DNA from: Miltoncostaea sp963823515
GTDB taxonomy: Bacteria; Actinomycetota; Thermoleophilia; Miltoncostaeales; Miltoncostaeaceae
Reading direction: 5' to 3'
Assembly: GCA_963823515.1 (NCBI GenBank)
Contig: CAWGMB010000005.1
Coordinates: 1 to 64,000, forward strand
DNA: 64,000 bases
A program made the position numbers and the translations under genes. The notes under the pieces are model-generated. The model did not search any database and was not told the DNA's origin. It was given only the letters and a program-made list of their open reading frames with translations. Shown piece after piece: positions 8,829-16,064 of the stretch (within the stretch, counting starts at the first letter, position 1; each line of letters begins with the position of its first letter).

Positions 8829-9166
8829 CGATACCTCCTTTGCGGCGGACGGACGGATTGATCGTCCCGTCGGCGGCTCTGAGCGTCAACCCCCCGACCG
8901 CCTCCCGACCGGGACGGCCGACCGACCGACTCCGGCTCCGAGGAGCCGGTCGCCGCGCCATCCCCGAGACGTGCCGGAACAACGCCGCTCAGCGCTCGAC
9001 GGGGCCCGCGACCCCGTCAGGCGTAGCGCGATCGGCGCAGGACTCCCTGCGATGCGGTCTCCTCGCTCAGCAGCCCCCGGCAAGGAGGTGTTTCGCAGGC
9101 TCGGCCTCAGGAACGCCTATCGTCTTCACGACCGGCCCGCTCAGAGCCCAACGTCAGGAGATCCGA
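8829..9166. other. Divergent intergenic region, no gene seen
   Basis: 338 bases between the leftward SnoaL-like gene and the rightward small protein gene. Open frames exist but show only GC-driven Arg/Pro/Ala composition. AAAGGAGG-type bases just right of 8828 (TACCTCC on the plus strand) are the ribosome site of the SnoaL-like gene. Confidence 0.45.
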
Positions 9167-9430
9167 ATGCCCACCGTGATCGCGACGCACGATGTCAAGG
9201 ACACCGCACACTGGCTGGCCTCGCCCAAGCGCGCGGAGATCTTCGCCACGATCGGGGTGACGAACATCCGCACGTTCGTCAATCCCCAGAACCGCAACAG
9301 CGTCGGCCTGATAATGGACGTCCCGGACCTGGACGCCATGGCGGCCATGTTGGAGTCGCCCGAGGGCAAGGCCGCCGAGGAGCACGACGGCGTCCTTGCA
9401 GAGACCATCGAGATCTTCATCGAGGAGTAG
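9167..9430 (+). CDS. Small conserved protein, function unknown
   Basis: 87 residues from an ATG with AGGAG five bases upstream. Pattern 'VIATHDVKDTAHWLASPKR...GVTNIRTFVNPQNRNSVGLIMDVPDLDAMAAML', then an acidic end. The alternating strands and a helix suggest a small dimeric alpha/beta barrel of ABM type, but I recognise no named family. Longer in-frame extensions upstream are low-complexity. Confidence 0.65.
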   Translation: MPTVIATHDVKDTAHWLASPKRAEIFATIGVTNIRTFVNPQNRNSVGLIMDVPDLDAMAAMLESPEGKAAEEHDGVLAETIEIFIEE

Positions 9431-9513
9431 GCCTCGGGCCTCTCCGGTTGGGGCGAATCTGAGGAGGGGCGCGCCGCCACCGAGCGCCCCTCCTCGAGGT
9501 GGGCGGACCTGGC

Positions 9514-9539
9514 GGATTGGAGTTGAACCCAAACCCCCA
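9514..9539 (+). repeat. 26-bp direct repeat, copy A
   Basis: GGATTGGAGTTGAACC followed by CAAACCCCCA. It matches copy B at 9873-9898 in 22 of 26 positions. The core resembles the reverse complement of a tRNA/tmRNA T-loop region (GGTTCAACT), which may mean both are debris of an attachment site. Confidence 0.55.
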
Positions 9540-9601
9540 TGGCAGCGACAGCTCCGGTACCCGCAGATCCTGAGATACGGAGCCCCTGGAGGGCACGCTG
9601 A

Positions 9602-9739
9602 TCAGCGGCCCGCCGCCTCGGCCTCGGCGAACGTTGCAGCAACGAGCGCCCGGATCGCCCACCGGGCGGTCTCGCGCGTCTCTTCAGGTGACAGCTCGCA
9701 CACGTCGCGTAGCGTGACCACGGCCTCCGGGTCGATCAC
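9602..9739 (-). CDS. Possible 45-residue protein or gene fragment
   Basis: From a GTG at 9739: 'VIDPEAVVTLRDVCELSPE' then an Ala/Glu-rich helix to the stop at 9602. Composition and third-base GC look coding, but there is no ribosome site and no recognised family. The open frame continues upstream, so it may be the tail of a broken gene. It is bracketed by the two 26-bp repeats. Confidence 0.3.
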   Translation of the reverse strand: MIDPEAVVTLRDVCELSPEETRETARWAIRALVAATFAEAEAAGR

Positions 9740-9872
9740 CAGCGTGGGCCGGGCGCAAGTTTCCTCTGGGAGAGTCAGGCTTGATGAGGATCCCGCCGCC
9801 GCCGCCGCCGGCGGCGGTCGACGTGCGTTGGCCCCTTCCAAGCACGGGGGCGGTAGATCTTGGGGCCTCGCG

Positions 9873-9898
9873 GGATTGAAGTTGAACCTGAACCCGCA
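9873..9898 (+). repeat. 26-bp direct repeat, copy B
   Basis: GGATTGAAGTTGAACC followed by TGAACCCGCA; 22/26 identical to copy A, 359 bp away in the same orientation. See copy A. Confidence 0.55.
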
Positions 9899-10024
9899 GC
9901 CTGGCTGAAGGACGCCGGCCCCGTTTCCGCTTCGAGGCTCACCGAGGCTGTCTTGAGGTGCCGAGGCTTTGCGCTGGACCCGCCCGAGCTGGACCGCGCC
10001 GACCGAGAAGAGGGCAATCCGGCG

Positions 10025-11101
10025 ATGCTTGAGCACGATCGCGCATGCGTTCGCCTCGCCTGGGAAGCGCCTGCCCAAGGCGACCTTGAGTCGCTGGCCG
10101 AGTTGTTCGACCCTGACGTGCGCCGGTACGGCGCCGACGATCCGCCGGCTGGTTGCCAGGACCGCCAAGAGGTCGTGGACTTCGTCCATCAGCGGGATGG
10201 GGACGCTGTTGACGAGAGCCTGGTGCGGCCGCAGCCGTCTATCCTCCCAGCGACAGTGGTCGAAGGAATCGATCGAGCGCCGCTCAGACGAACGACCTTT
10301 CGGGTCGGTCAGATGGATTGCTCCGCCGAGGAGCAGCTCGTGAGGATGTGTCTGGACGGCCTCGACGTCGTGCAGGGGCTTACGGTCGATCTCGATCGGC
10401 GGACGGTCACGGTCTCGCATCGAGGAGAGGTCTCCACGATCAAGAGCGCTCTCGGCGCCCTTCGACTCGACACGACGTTGGTCGGGACGACAGACGGCGG
10501 ATCCCTGCAGTCACCGAGTCAGTCAATGAGTGAGCGGCGGGCGCTTGGGCTGGCGCTCGCGATCAATGCGGTTCTGTTCGTCGCGGAGTTCGCAGCCGGG
10601 ATCCTGGCCCACTCAATGGGCCTCGTCGCTGACTCGCTCGACATGATTGCCGATTCAGGGGTGTATGCGCTGAGTCTCTTCGCTGTCGGCCGAGGAGCCC
10701 GAAGAAAGCAACGCCTGGCGGCCGCCAGCGGCTATCTCCAGCTCGCGCTCGCGCTCGCCGGGCTCACCGAGGTCTTCAGGCGGTTCCTCGTGAGCGAGCC
10801 GCTCCCGGATCCACGAGTGATGATCGCGGTCGCGGGGGTTGCGCTGGTCGGCAACGTGGCAACTCTAGTGCTGCTGCGCCGGGCAAAGAGCGACGAGGTC
10901 CACTTCCAGGCGAGTTGGATCTTTACCAGCAACGACATCAAGGTGAACGGGCTCGTCATTGCGGCCGCCTTGGTCGTCGCCATGACCGAGAGCGCGACTC
11001 CGGACCTGGTGGCGGGCGCCCTCATCTTCCTCGTCGTGGGGAACGGCGCCCGGCGCATTCTCCGCCTCTCCCGACGGGACGTCGCCGCACCGACGACCTG
11101 A
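10025..11101 (+). CDS. Cation diffusion facilitator with HMA-like domain, fused to an NTF2-like fragment
   Basis: 358 residues from the ATG at 10025. Residues 1-70 ('VRLAWEAPAQGDLESLAELFDPDV...QEVVDFVHQRDGD') look like the first half of an NTF2/SnoaL-like protein. From about residue 88 an HMA-type domain begins with 'RTTFRVGQMDCSAEEQLVRM', having one metal-type Cys rather than CxxC. Residues about 160-350 are a five- to six-helix cation efflux domain with 'ADSLDMIADS' in helix 2 and 'SNDIKVNG' in helix 5, the usual metal-site positions. It exports a divalent metal. The NTF2 part probably became the leader by deletion; the ancestral transporter start would lie near 10256-10280. Confidence 0.7.
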   Translation: MLEHDRACVRLAWEAPAQGDLESLAELFDPDVRRYGADDPPAGCQDRQEVVDFVHQRDGDAVDESLVRPQPSILPATVVEGIDRAPLRRTTFRVGQMDCSAEEQLVRMCLDGLDVVQGLTVDLDRRTVTVSHRGEVSTIKSALGALRLDTTLVGTTDGGSLQSPSQSMSERRALGLALAINAVLFVAEFAAGILAHSMGLVADSLDMIADSGVYALSLFAVGRGARRKQRLAAASGYLQLALALAGLTEVFRRFLVSEPLPDPRVMIAVAGVALVGNVATLVLLRRAKSDEVHFQASWIFTSNDIKVNGLVIAAALVVAMTESATPDLVAGALIFLVVGNGARRILRLSRRDVAAPTT

Positions 11102-11231
11102 TGTTCTGGCCCCCGGGCATCGCGAGAGTCCTGCTCCCGGTGGGTTGGAACGTGACCCATTGCTTTCACCGCTGGGATGCGACCCGAAACTGCGCTCTGC
11201 CAGGGAAGAACCGCGGGTTCTCCATAGTCAA

Positions 11232-11319
11232 CGGAGGGGGAGGGATTCGAACCCTCGGCCGGGGGTTGCCCGGCAACGGTTTTCAAGACCGTCGCATTCG
11301 ACCGCTCTGCCACCCCTCC
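11232..11319 (-). tRNA. tRNA-Ser (UGA)
   Basis: Read on the minus strand: acceptor GGAGGGG/CCCCTCC, D arm with GCAGAGCGG, anticodon loop CTTGAAA giving anticodon UGA, a long variable arm (class II) and the T arm GAGGGTTCGAATCCCTC. Discriminator G; CCA is not encoded. Reads UCA/UCN serine codons. Confidence 0.95.
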
Positions 11320-11350
11320 GGGCCGGTCGCTACGATACGGCCTCCTCTGA

Positions 11351-11440
11351 GGAGAGGTGGCCGAGTGGCTGAAGGCATCCGCCTGCTAAGCGGGTAACCG
11401 GGGTTAACCTGGTTCGAGGGTTCGAATCCCTCCCTCTCCG
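11351..11440 (+). tRNA. tRNA-Ser (GCU)
   Basis: Acceptor GGAGAGG/CCTCTCC, anticodon loop CTGCTAA giving anticodon GCU, long variable arm, T arm GAGGGTTCGAATCCCTC, discriminator G, CCA not encoded. Reads AGC/AGU. It is divergent from the neighbouring tRNA-Ser gene. Confidence 0.95.
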
Positions 11441-11571
11441 TTCCTTCGTACGGTGGGATGATCCGCCCCGGGGCTTTCTCCCGGGCGGCGATCCCCGGGG
11501 CGGGCGCGGGTCCGGATCGGGCGCGGCGGCCGCGCGGCCTCTGCCGGGACCCTGGTAACCTCCCGGGTCGC

Positions 11572-11645
11572 GCGCCAGTAGCTCAGTCGGATAGAGCGCC
11601 GGTCTACGAAACCGGAGGTCACAGGTTCGAATCCTGTCTGGCGCA
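11572..11645 (+). tRNA. tRNA-Arg (ACG)
   Basis: Acceptor GCGCCAG/CTGGCGC, D arm AGCTCAGTCGGATAGAGC, anticodon loop CTACGAA giving ACG, T arm ACAGGTTCGAATCCTGT, discriminator A, CCA not encoded. The wobble A34 must be deaminated to inosine by TadA, whose gene is at 21.9 kb. A broken integrase lies just downstream, so its 3' end is a likely former attachment site. Confidence 0.95.
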
Positions 11646-11651
11646 CCTCAC

Positions 11652-11677
11652 GAAAGGCCCGCAAGTACTGGCCTTTC
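11652..11677 (+). terminator. Terminator hairpin after tRNA-Arg
   Basis: GAAAGGCC (11652-11659) pairs with GGCCTTTC (11670-11677) over a 10-base loop, followed by CTCGTTCT. It begins six bases after the tRNA 3' end. Confidence 0.65.
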
Positions 11678-11834
11678 TCGTTCTCAGCCCGGGCCAAGAG
11701 CAAGCCCAGCTGGGGGCTCCCCGCGCCTGCACCCGCGGAGCGATTGCCCGGTCCGTCACAGACATGGTGCCTCAGAGGCGACGGCTGCCTGGCGCCGGGC
11801 GCCCCTGTATGGGCGCCCGTGGCGCTTCGGCACG

Positions 11835-12003
11835 AGTCCACCACCGCCGGAATGACCCATCTGCTCGGCGGTCCGCTTCAACTGGCCGCCGGCCGCGATC
11901 GTCAGCGACGCGCCCGTGTGGCGCAGGTCGCTGAAGGTGAGCTCGGGGATCCCCGCGGCCCTGGCCCACGACCGAGAGAACCCGCACGCCGCATCGGGGA
12001 ATC
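11835..12003 (-). pseudogene. Tyrosine recombinase/phage integrase remnant
   Basis: On the minus strand one frame reads 'WARAAGIPELTFSDLRHTGA', then 'SLTIAAGGQLKRTAEQMGHS'. This is the C-terminal catalytic block of tyrosine integrases: the LTFxDLRHT box with its Arg, and the GH of the LGH box. The upstream end is cut by a TGA at about 12005 and the downstream end loses similarity after GHS, so the catalytic Tyr region is missing. It lies some 190 bases beyond the tRNA-Arg 3' end in opposite orientation, the classical place for an element that used that tRNA as attachment site. Confidence 0.75.
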
Positions 12004-12369
12004 ACGGATGAGCAGGCGACACGTGCCAACGATCATCCGACAGCAGTCCTCGGTCCTATGACGCGGGCGATTCATCGTGGCGTCCATTGCAGACTCGCAG
12101 GGGGTGGTGTCCCAGTCCTCGCAGTTGGGGGGGAACAGGGGCCGACCTGGGACGCGCCGAGGAGTGCCGGAGGCGAGGAGGAGAATGTCTCCATCGTCTC
12201 CGCCCCGGCAAGAAGGGGCGGCCGGGGGTGCTCGAATCTCCGGAGTGCCACCGTGCTCGTGGCCGCCGCGCTCCCCCCCGCCGTGCGCCTGGCCGAGCCA
12301 CCTGAAGTCCCGGTTGTCCCGCCAGTGCCAGGCACCGATGTATCGGCCGGCATCACGGCGATGTGTGGG

Positions 12370-12450
12370 TCGTCTGGGATCACCGCCGGCCCTGACGGCG
12401 ACCGCTGGTTCACGGAGCAGTCGGGACACCGCTTCGGGCGCATGGCCGGG
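12370..12450 (+). pseudogene. Streptogramin lyase (Vgb)-like repeat remnant
   Basis: One frame reads 'GITAGPDGDRWFTEQSGHRF' then 'GRMAG', a single copy of the 'GITxGPDGxxWFTExxGxxxGR' blade repeat of virginiamycin B lyase-type beta-propellers. Only one blade is visible and no start codon fits, so this is a fragment. Whether the parent was an antibiotic lyase or another propeller cannot be judged. Confidence 0.5.
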
Positions 12451-12519
12451 TCGCCCCCGGGCTCCGCGCCTGCGAGGCGGTGGAGGATGCCGGCGGACGA
12501 GACGAAGGGAGACCTCGTT

Positions 12520-12951
12520 ATGACTACCGTGAGGCACCTCTTGCGGTCGAAGGGCGATGTCGCTCTCTCCACCGACCCGTCTGTTTCGGTGCGTGAGGCG
12601 TTGGAGGTGATGAGGGACAACAACATCGGCTCTCTCTTGGTGATTCAGGACGGCAGATTGGTGGGGCTCTTCACGGAGCGCGATTTCGCGAGGAACGTCG
12701 TCGTCAGGGGCGCGTCCTCCCTCGCGGGCACAGTGGGGGACGTCATGTCCGGGGACGTTCTCTTCGTGTCTCCGGATACACCGATTGAGGACTGCATGGC
12801 GCTGATGACGGAGAAGCGAACCCGTCATCTGCCGGTTCTCGAAAAGGACGAGCTGGTGGGCATCGTGAGCATCGGCGACATCGTGAAGGGGCTCATCGAG
12901 GACAAGGAGTTCGTGATCGAGCAGCTCGAGAGGTACATAACCGGCCGCTGA
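12520..12951 (+). CDS. CBS-pair domain protein
   Basis: 143 residues from the ATG at 12520, with AAGGGAG eight bases upstream. Two CBS motifs in tandem fill the protein: 'VSVREALEVMRDNNIGSLLVIQDGRLVGLFTERD' and 'TPIEDCMALMTEKRTRHLPVLEKDELVGIVSIGD'. Stand-alone CBS pairs bind adenine nucleotides or SAM and regulate partner proteins. It is the only intact gene between tRNA-Arg and 13.6 kb and has somewhat less GC-extreme codon use than the core genes. Confidence 0.9.
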   Translation: MTTVRHLLRSKGDVALSTDPSVSVREALEVMRDNNIGSLLVIQDGRLVGLFTERDFARNVVVRGASSLAGTVGDVMSGDVLFVSPDTPIEDCMALMTEKRTRHLPVLEKDELVGIVSIGDIVKGLIEDKEFVIEQLERYITGR

Positions 12952-12981
12952 CCCGTCCCCCGGTTCGAGGAGAGCCGACGT

Positions 12982-13472
12982 CGTCACCCGCTGTTCATCG
13001 ACGGGGAGGTCTGCGATTCGGAGTCCGGATGCCGCCCACGGGTCTGGGCCCGGGCCTCGACCCGGCGGCGTTCTACCTGCCGACGATCTTCTCCGGTGTC
13101 GACAACCATGCCCGTGTCGCCCGGGAGGAGATCTTCGGCCCGGTCATCGCGCTGATCCCCTTCGATTCGGACGAGGAGGCGGGACGGCTCGCCAACGACA
13201 GCGTGTACGGGCTTGCGGCGGGCGTGCGGTCAGGCGACCTCGCACGGGCGCGCGATCTCGGACGCCGGCTGCGGGTCGGCACGGTGTGGATCAACGACTG
13301 GCACGTGTACGACCTGCGAGCACCGTTCGGCGGCGACAAGCAGTCGGGTATCGGCCCCGAGTCGGGGAGCTGGGGTTACCAGGGATACCAGCAGATCAAG
13401 CACATGCCGAGAACCCCGGCGCTCGATCGTCGGACGCACCTGCACCTCGCGCTCCTCGGCGCGGCGACCTGA
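12982..13472 (+). pseudogene. Aldehyde dehydrogenase remnant with internal deletion
   Basis: 13029-13472 encodes the last ~140 residues of an aldehyde dehydrogenase: 'AREEIFGPVIALIPFDSD', 'NDSVYGLAAGVRSGDL', 'VGTVWINDW' and 'APFGGDKQSGIG'. Just upstream, in a different frame (12982-13023), 'RHPLFIDGEVCDSES' matches the very N-terminus of the family. So about 330 central residues, including the catalytic Cys and Glu and the NAD Rossmann core, have been lost and the two ends joined out of frame. Confidence 0.8.
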
Positions 13473-13630
13473 TCAGCCCCCCGGCCTCGTCGTCGACGCG
13501 GATGGCCCCGTCGCGACCGCGGCGCACCACGCAGGCCGCCGCGGGAGGTGGTGCGGGGCGCCGTCCCGGCGAAGCAGGGCGGCCGCGCCTCCGGGATCGC
13601 CGACCCCGCTGGCCTCGAGCCGCCCGGTCG

Positions 13631-14115
13631 TCACGTGCGCCTCCGCGCCCGGGCCAGCTGTAGGCCGAACACCGGCCACACGGCGGCCTCCCGCGCCAGG
13701 CCGCGCAGGCTGGGGCGGTCGTCGGCCACCGCCACCGCGACCCGGACCGGCGAGCCCCGGAGCAGGGCCCGGAATGCGACCCCGGCGCGCGCGGCGTGCC
13801 AGCGCGAGGTCACCACCAGGATCTCCCCGGCGCCGGCCTCGTGCGCCAGGCGCGTCACATGGGCGGCGTTCTGGGCCGTGTGGGTGGCGCCGTCGTCGAG
13901 CACCAGCCGCGCCGCGGGCCCCGACCAGGCGCGGCTCATCAGCTCGGCCTCCGACGATGCGCCGCGCGTCCGGGCCCAGCCGGAGAGGACGACGATGTCG
14001 TCGTCGCGGGCCAGCGCGGACGCGGCCGCGACGCGGGCGGCGCAGATCGGGTGCAGGTCGGCCGCGCCGCGGACGGAGTAGCCGAGGACGGCGAGGACGC
14101 GCGTGGCCTCGTCAC
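13631..14115 (-). CDS. YdcF/SanA-like DUF218 protein with 5' frame problem
   Basis: The body reads 'RVLAVLGYSVRGAADL', 'DDDIVVLSGWARTRGASSEAEL', then 'VLDDGATHTAQNAAHVTRLA' and 'EILVVTSRWHAARA', the DUF218 pattern. The natural start is the GTG at 14115 (GTGA overlap with the glycosyltransferase stop), but that codon is one base out of frame with the conserved body. The first in-frame ATG (13939) would remove about 58 conserved residues. Either a one-base indel lies within 14105-14115 or the gene is broken. About 160 residues if repaired. Family members act in the cell envelope. Confidence 0.75.
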
Positions 14116-14846
14116 CCGCGCCGGTGCATCCAGCGGAAGAACAGGAGCGTCGCGGTGACCGTGATGACGAGCTTGAGCGCCTTCGTGCCGCGCAGGCGCG
14201 ACTCGCCGCTGGCCCGCGCCCGCATCTCGACGGCGACCTCCTCCACCCGCAGGCCCTCGGCGTTCAGGCGCATCAGCGCCTCGACCTCGGGCGCGCCGCT
14301 GGTGTACGGGACGCCCATCACCGGCATGGCCTTCGCGTTGGCGGCCACCATGCCGCTGCCGGGGTCGTGGAAACGACGCCCCAGACGGACGCGCATGGCC
14401 GTCTGCAGAAGCCCGATGCCCAGCCGGCGTGCCGCGCTCGGCCGGTAGCGGTCGTCTGGGTAGCCCTCGCCGGGGGCGAATCGCGACCCGATCGCCACGT
14501 CGCATGCGCCCGAGCGCACCATCTCCATCAGGCGGCGCAGCTCGGGCACCGGGTGCTGGCCGTCGGCGTCCACCCGGCCGCAGAAGGCGTAGCCGCGCTC
14601 GGCCGCCTCGCGGTAGCCGGTGGCGATGCCGATCCGCAGGCCGCGGTTCTCTCCGAAGGAGTGCACGTCGGCGCCGTGGGCCCGCGCGAGCTCGGCGGTG
14701 CGGTCGGTGGAGCCGTCGTCGATCACCAGCAGGTCCGCGTCCGGGAGCTCGCGGCGCAGCTCGTCGAGCACGCCCGGCAGGTTCGCCTCCTCGTTCCAGG
14801 CCGGGATGAAGATGATCGTGTCGGACCGGGGCGCGTCGTCGCTCAT
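14112..14846 (-). CDS. Family 2 glycosyltransferase (dolichol-phosphate-mannose-synthase-like)
   Basis: 244 residues. GT-A fold signals: 'IFIPAWNEEANLPGVLDEL' (11-29), 'LLVIDDGSTDRT', and 'GRVDADGQHPVPEL' containing the DxD metal/nucleotide-sugar site. The C-terminus is short and has one hydrophobic segment, so it lacks the multi-helix anchor of polyisoprenyl-phosphate transferases. It transfers a sugar from a nucleotide-sugar donor, perhaps to a lipid carrier. GGAG precedes the ATG. It is the middle gene of a tight minus-strand cluster. Confidence 0.88.
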   Translation of the reverse strand: MSDDAPRSDTIIFIPAWNEEANLPGVLDELRRELPDADLLVIDDGSTDRTAELARAHGADVHSFGENRGLRIGIATGYREAAERGYAFCGRVDADGQHPVPELRRLMEMVRSGACDVAIGSRFAPGEGYPDDRYRPSAARRLGIGLLQTAMRVRLGRRFHDPGSGMVAANAKAMPVMGVPYTSGAPEVEALMRLNAEGLRVEEVAVEMRARASGESRLRGTKALKLVITVTATLLFFRWMHRRG

Positions 14847-14947
14847 GTCCGCTCCAGTGAGAGGGGGATGCCGCCGTCGCGACCGTTGGTCTCGAGGTCG
14901 GACTCCTCGAGCATGAAAGGCTCGCCGAGGCGGGGGTCGAAGACCAT
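14843..14947 (-). CDS. 34-residue small protein upstream of the glycosyltransferase
   Basis: Starts with 'MVFDPRLGEPFMLEESDLE', is acidic and ends in 'SLERT', with a stop overlapping the glycosyltransferase ATG (ATGA). No ribosome site, but TACGCT stands seven bases before the ATG, the layout of a leaderless transcript. Third-base GC is coding-like. It could be a real small protein or a translated leader for the next gene. Confidence 0.45.
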   Translation of the reverse strand: MVFDPRLGEPFMLEESDLETNGRDGGIPLSLERT

Positions 14948-14953
14948 CGCCGC

Positions 14954-14959
14954 GAGCGT
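14954..14959 (-). promoter_or_regulatory. -10 element for leaderless small gene/glycosyltransferase transcript
   Basis: TACGCT on the minus strand, followed by seven bases and then ATG at 14947. The same TAnnCT-(6/7)-start layout recurs at 19469 and 21883, so I read it as a promoter for a leaderless mRNA. Confidence 0.45.
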
Positions 14960-15078
14960 ACCGCTCGGCGGCCGTGCGAGGATGGCCGGGTGGATCCCAC
15001 CCCCCGCCGACGGCTCCCCGGTCGTGCGCTGCCCGGCTGCCCCGGCGGCGGCGCCCCCCGGCTCCGGGATCGCTCCGC

Positions 15079-15966
15079 GTGATCCGCCGCGTGGCGACCA
15101 CCTGCCTGGTCGCGGCCGCGACGCTCGTGGCCTGCGCCTGCGGGGGGGGCGACGGCAGCGCCGCCCCGGCGCCCGTGCCGACGGCTGACCGCTTCGATGC
15201 GCGACGCGCGTTCGCCGACCTGAGGATGCAGGTGCGGCTCGGCCCGCGGCCGGCGGGCTCGGCGGCCTCCCGCACGCTGGGCGCGCGCCTGAGGGCGCGC
15301 CTGCCGAACGGCCGCTTCGAGAAGGTGCCGGGCGGCCTGCGCAACGTGGTGGGCCACCTTCCGGGCCGGGGCAAGGCGATCCTGCTCGCCGCCCACTACG
15401 ACACCAAGGACCTGCCCGGCTTCGTCGGGGCCAACGACGGCGCCGGCGGCGTGGCCGTGGTGCTCGAGGTCGCGCGCGCCCTGGCCCGCGACCGGCGGGC
15501 GTGCCAGCGCGAGCTGCGCCTGGCGTTCTTCGACGGCGAGGAGAGCCCGCGCGGATCGAACGACTTCGCGGCCGACGGCCTGCGCGGCAGCCGGGCATAT
15601 GTGGCGGCCCACCCCCGCGGTCTGCGGGCGATGGTGCTCGCCGACTTCGTCGCCGACCGCGACCTGCGGATCCCGCGCGAGCCCACGTCGACCCCGGGCC
15701 TCTGGCGGAAGCTGCGCGCGGCGGCTGCGCGGGTGGGAGTGGGGCGCGTGTTCCCCGCCACCACCGGCCCGGCGATCCTCGACGACCACACCCCCTTCCT
15801 CGAGCGCGGTGTGCCCGCGATCGACCTGATCGACTTCGACTACCCGCCCTTCCACACCGCCGCCGACGACCTGGGCGCGGTGTCCGCCCGGAGCCTCGAC
15901 GCCACGGGCGAGACGCTCGTCGTGCTGCTGCGCCGCCTGCGCGCGGAGACCTGCCGCTCCCGCTGA
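15079..15966 (+). CDS. M28-family zinc aminopeptidase, lipoprotein
   Basis: 295 residues from a GTG at 15079 that gives a lipoprotein signal: basic start, hydrophobic 'TTCLVAAATLVAC' and a lipobox Cys. Metal ligands of family M28 are in order: 'AAHYDTK' (H, D), 'GANDGAGG' (D), 'FDGEESP' (E, E), and the late 'PPFHTAADDL' (H). Similar to glutaminyl cyclase-like M28 enzymes. It would hydrolyse peptides or cyclise N-terminal Gln outside the membrane. A longer in-frame start would only add Pro/Arg-rich sequence. Confidence 0.88.
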   Translation: MIRRVATTCLVAAATLVACACGGGDGSAAPAPVPTADRFDARRAFADLRMQVRLGPRPAGSAASRTLGARLRARLPNGRFEKVPGGLRNVVGHLPGRGKAILLAAHYDTKDLPGFVGANDGAGGVAVVLEVARALARDRRACQRELRLAFFDGEESPRGSNDFAADGLRGSRAYVAAHPRGLRAMVLADFVADRDLRIPREPTSTPGLWRKLRAAAARVGVGRVFPATTGPAILDDHTPFLERGVPAIDLIDFDYPPFHTAADDLGAVSARSLDATGETLVVLLRRLRAETCRSR

Positions 15967-16064
15967 GCGGGAGCTTCCCGGCCGGCGGGACAGGGCGCCG
16001 TCCCGCCCCTTGGACGCGTGTCGATAGCCGGGACATGTGGCGCGGGGCTACGTTCCGGAACGCG

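Larger units (their letters stand above)
9431..10024. other. Repeat-bearing intergenic region at the edge of the accessory zone
   Basis: Almost 600 bases with no confident gene. It contains two copies of a 26-bp repeat (9514-9539 and 9873-9898), a (GCC)n-type simple run near 9795-9820, and one possible 45-codon minus-strand frame at 9602-9739. Codon use to its right becomes less GC-extreme, which marks the start of the accessory zone. Confidence 0.45.
11646..12519. other. Decayed region downstream of tRNA-Arg
   Basis: No intact gene in about 870 bases. It contains a terminator hairpin, a tyrosine-integrase remnant (minus strand) and a short streptogramin-lyase-like repeat remnant (plus strand), each listed separately. 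This is the expected aftermath of a tRNA-integrated element that has mostly been deleted. Confidence 0.6.

Noticed and set aside
9505..9900. Possible tmRNA (ssrA) on the minus strand, because the repeats contain GGTTCAACT followed by GC-rich sequence ending near CCACC
   Set aside because: No GGGG-type 5' acceptor strand, no tag-peptide frame (ANDxxxALAA-like) and no proper T-stem pairing around either copy. The repeats are reported only as T-loop-like.
11102..11450. Proteins reading across the tRNA genes (frames with GIRTLGRG and similar)
   Set aside because: These are the well-known artefacts of translating tRNA-Ser and tRNA-Arg genes.
13473..13679. Possible 68-codon minus-strand gene after the ALDH remnant
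   Set aside because: It overlaps the 3' end of the YdcF-like gene in another frame and has no recognisable content.
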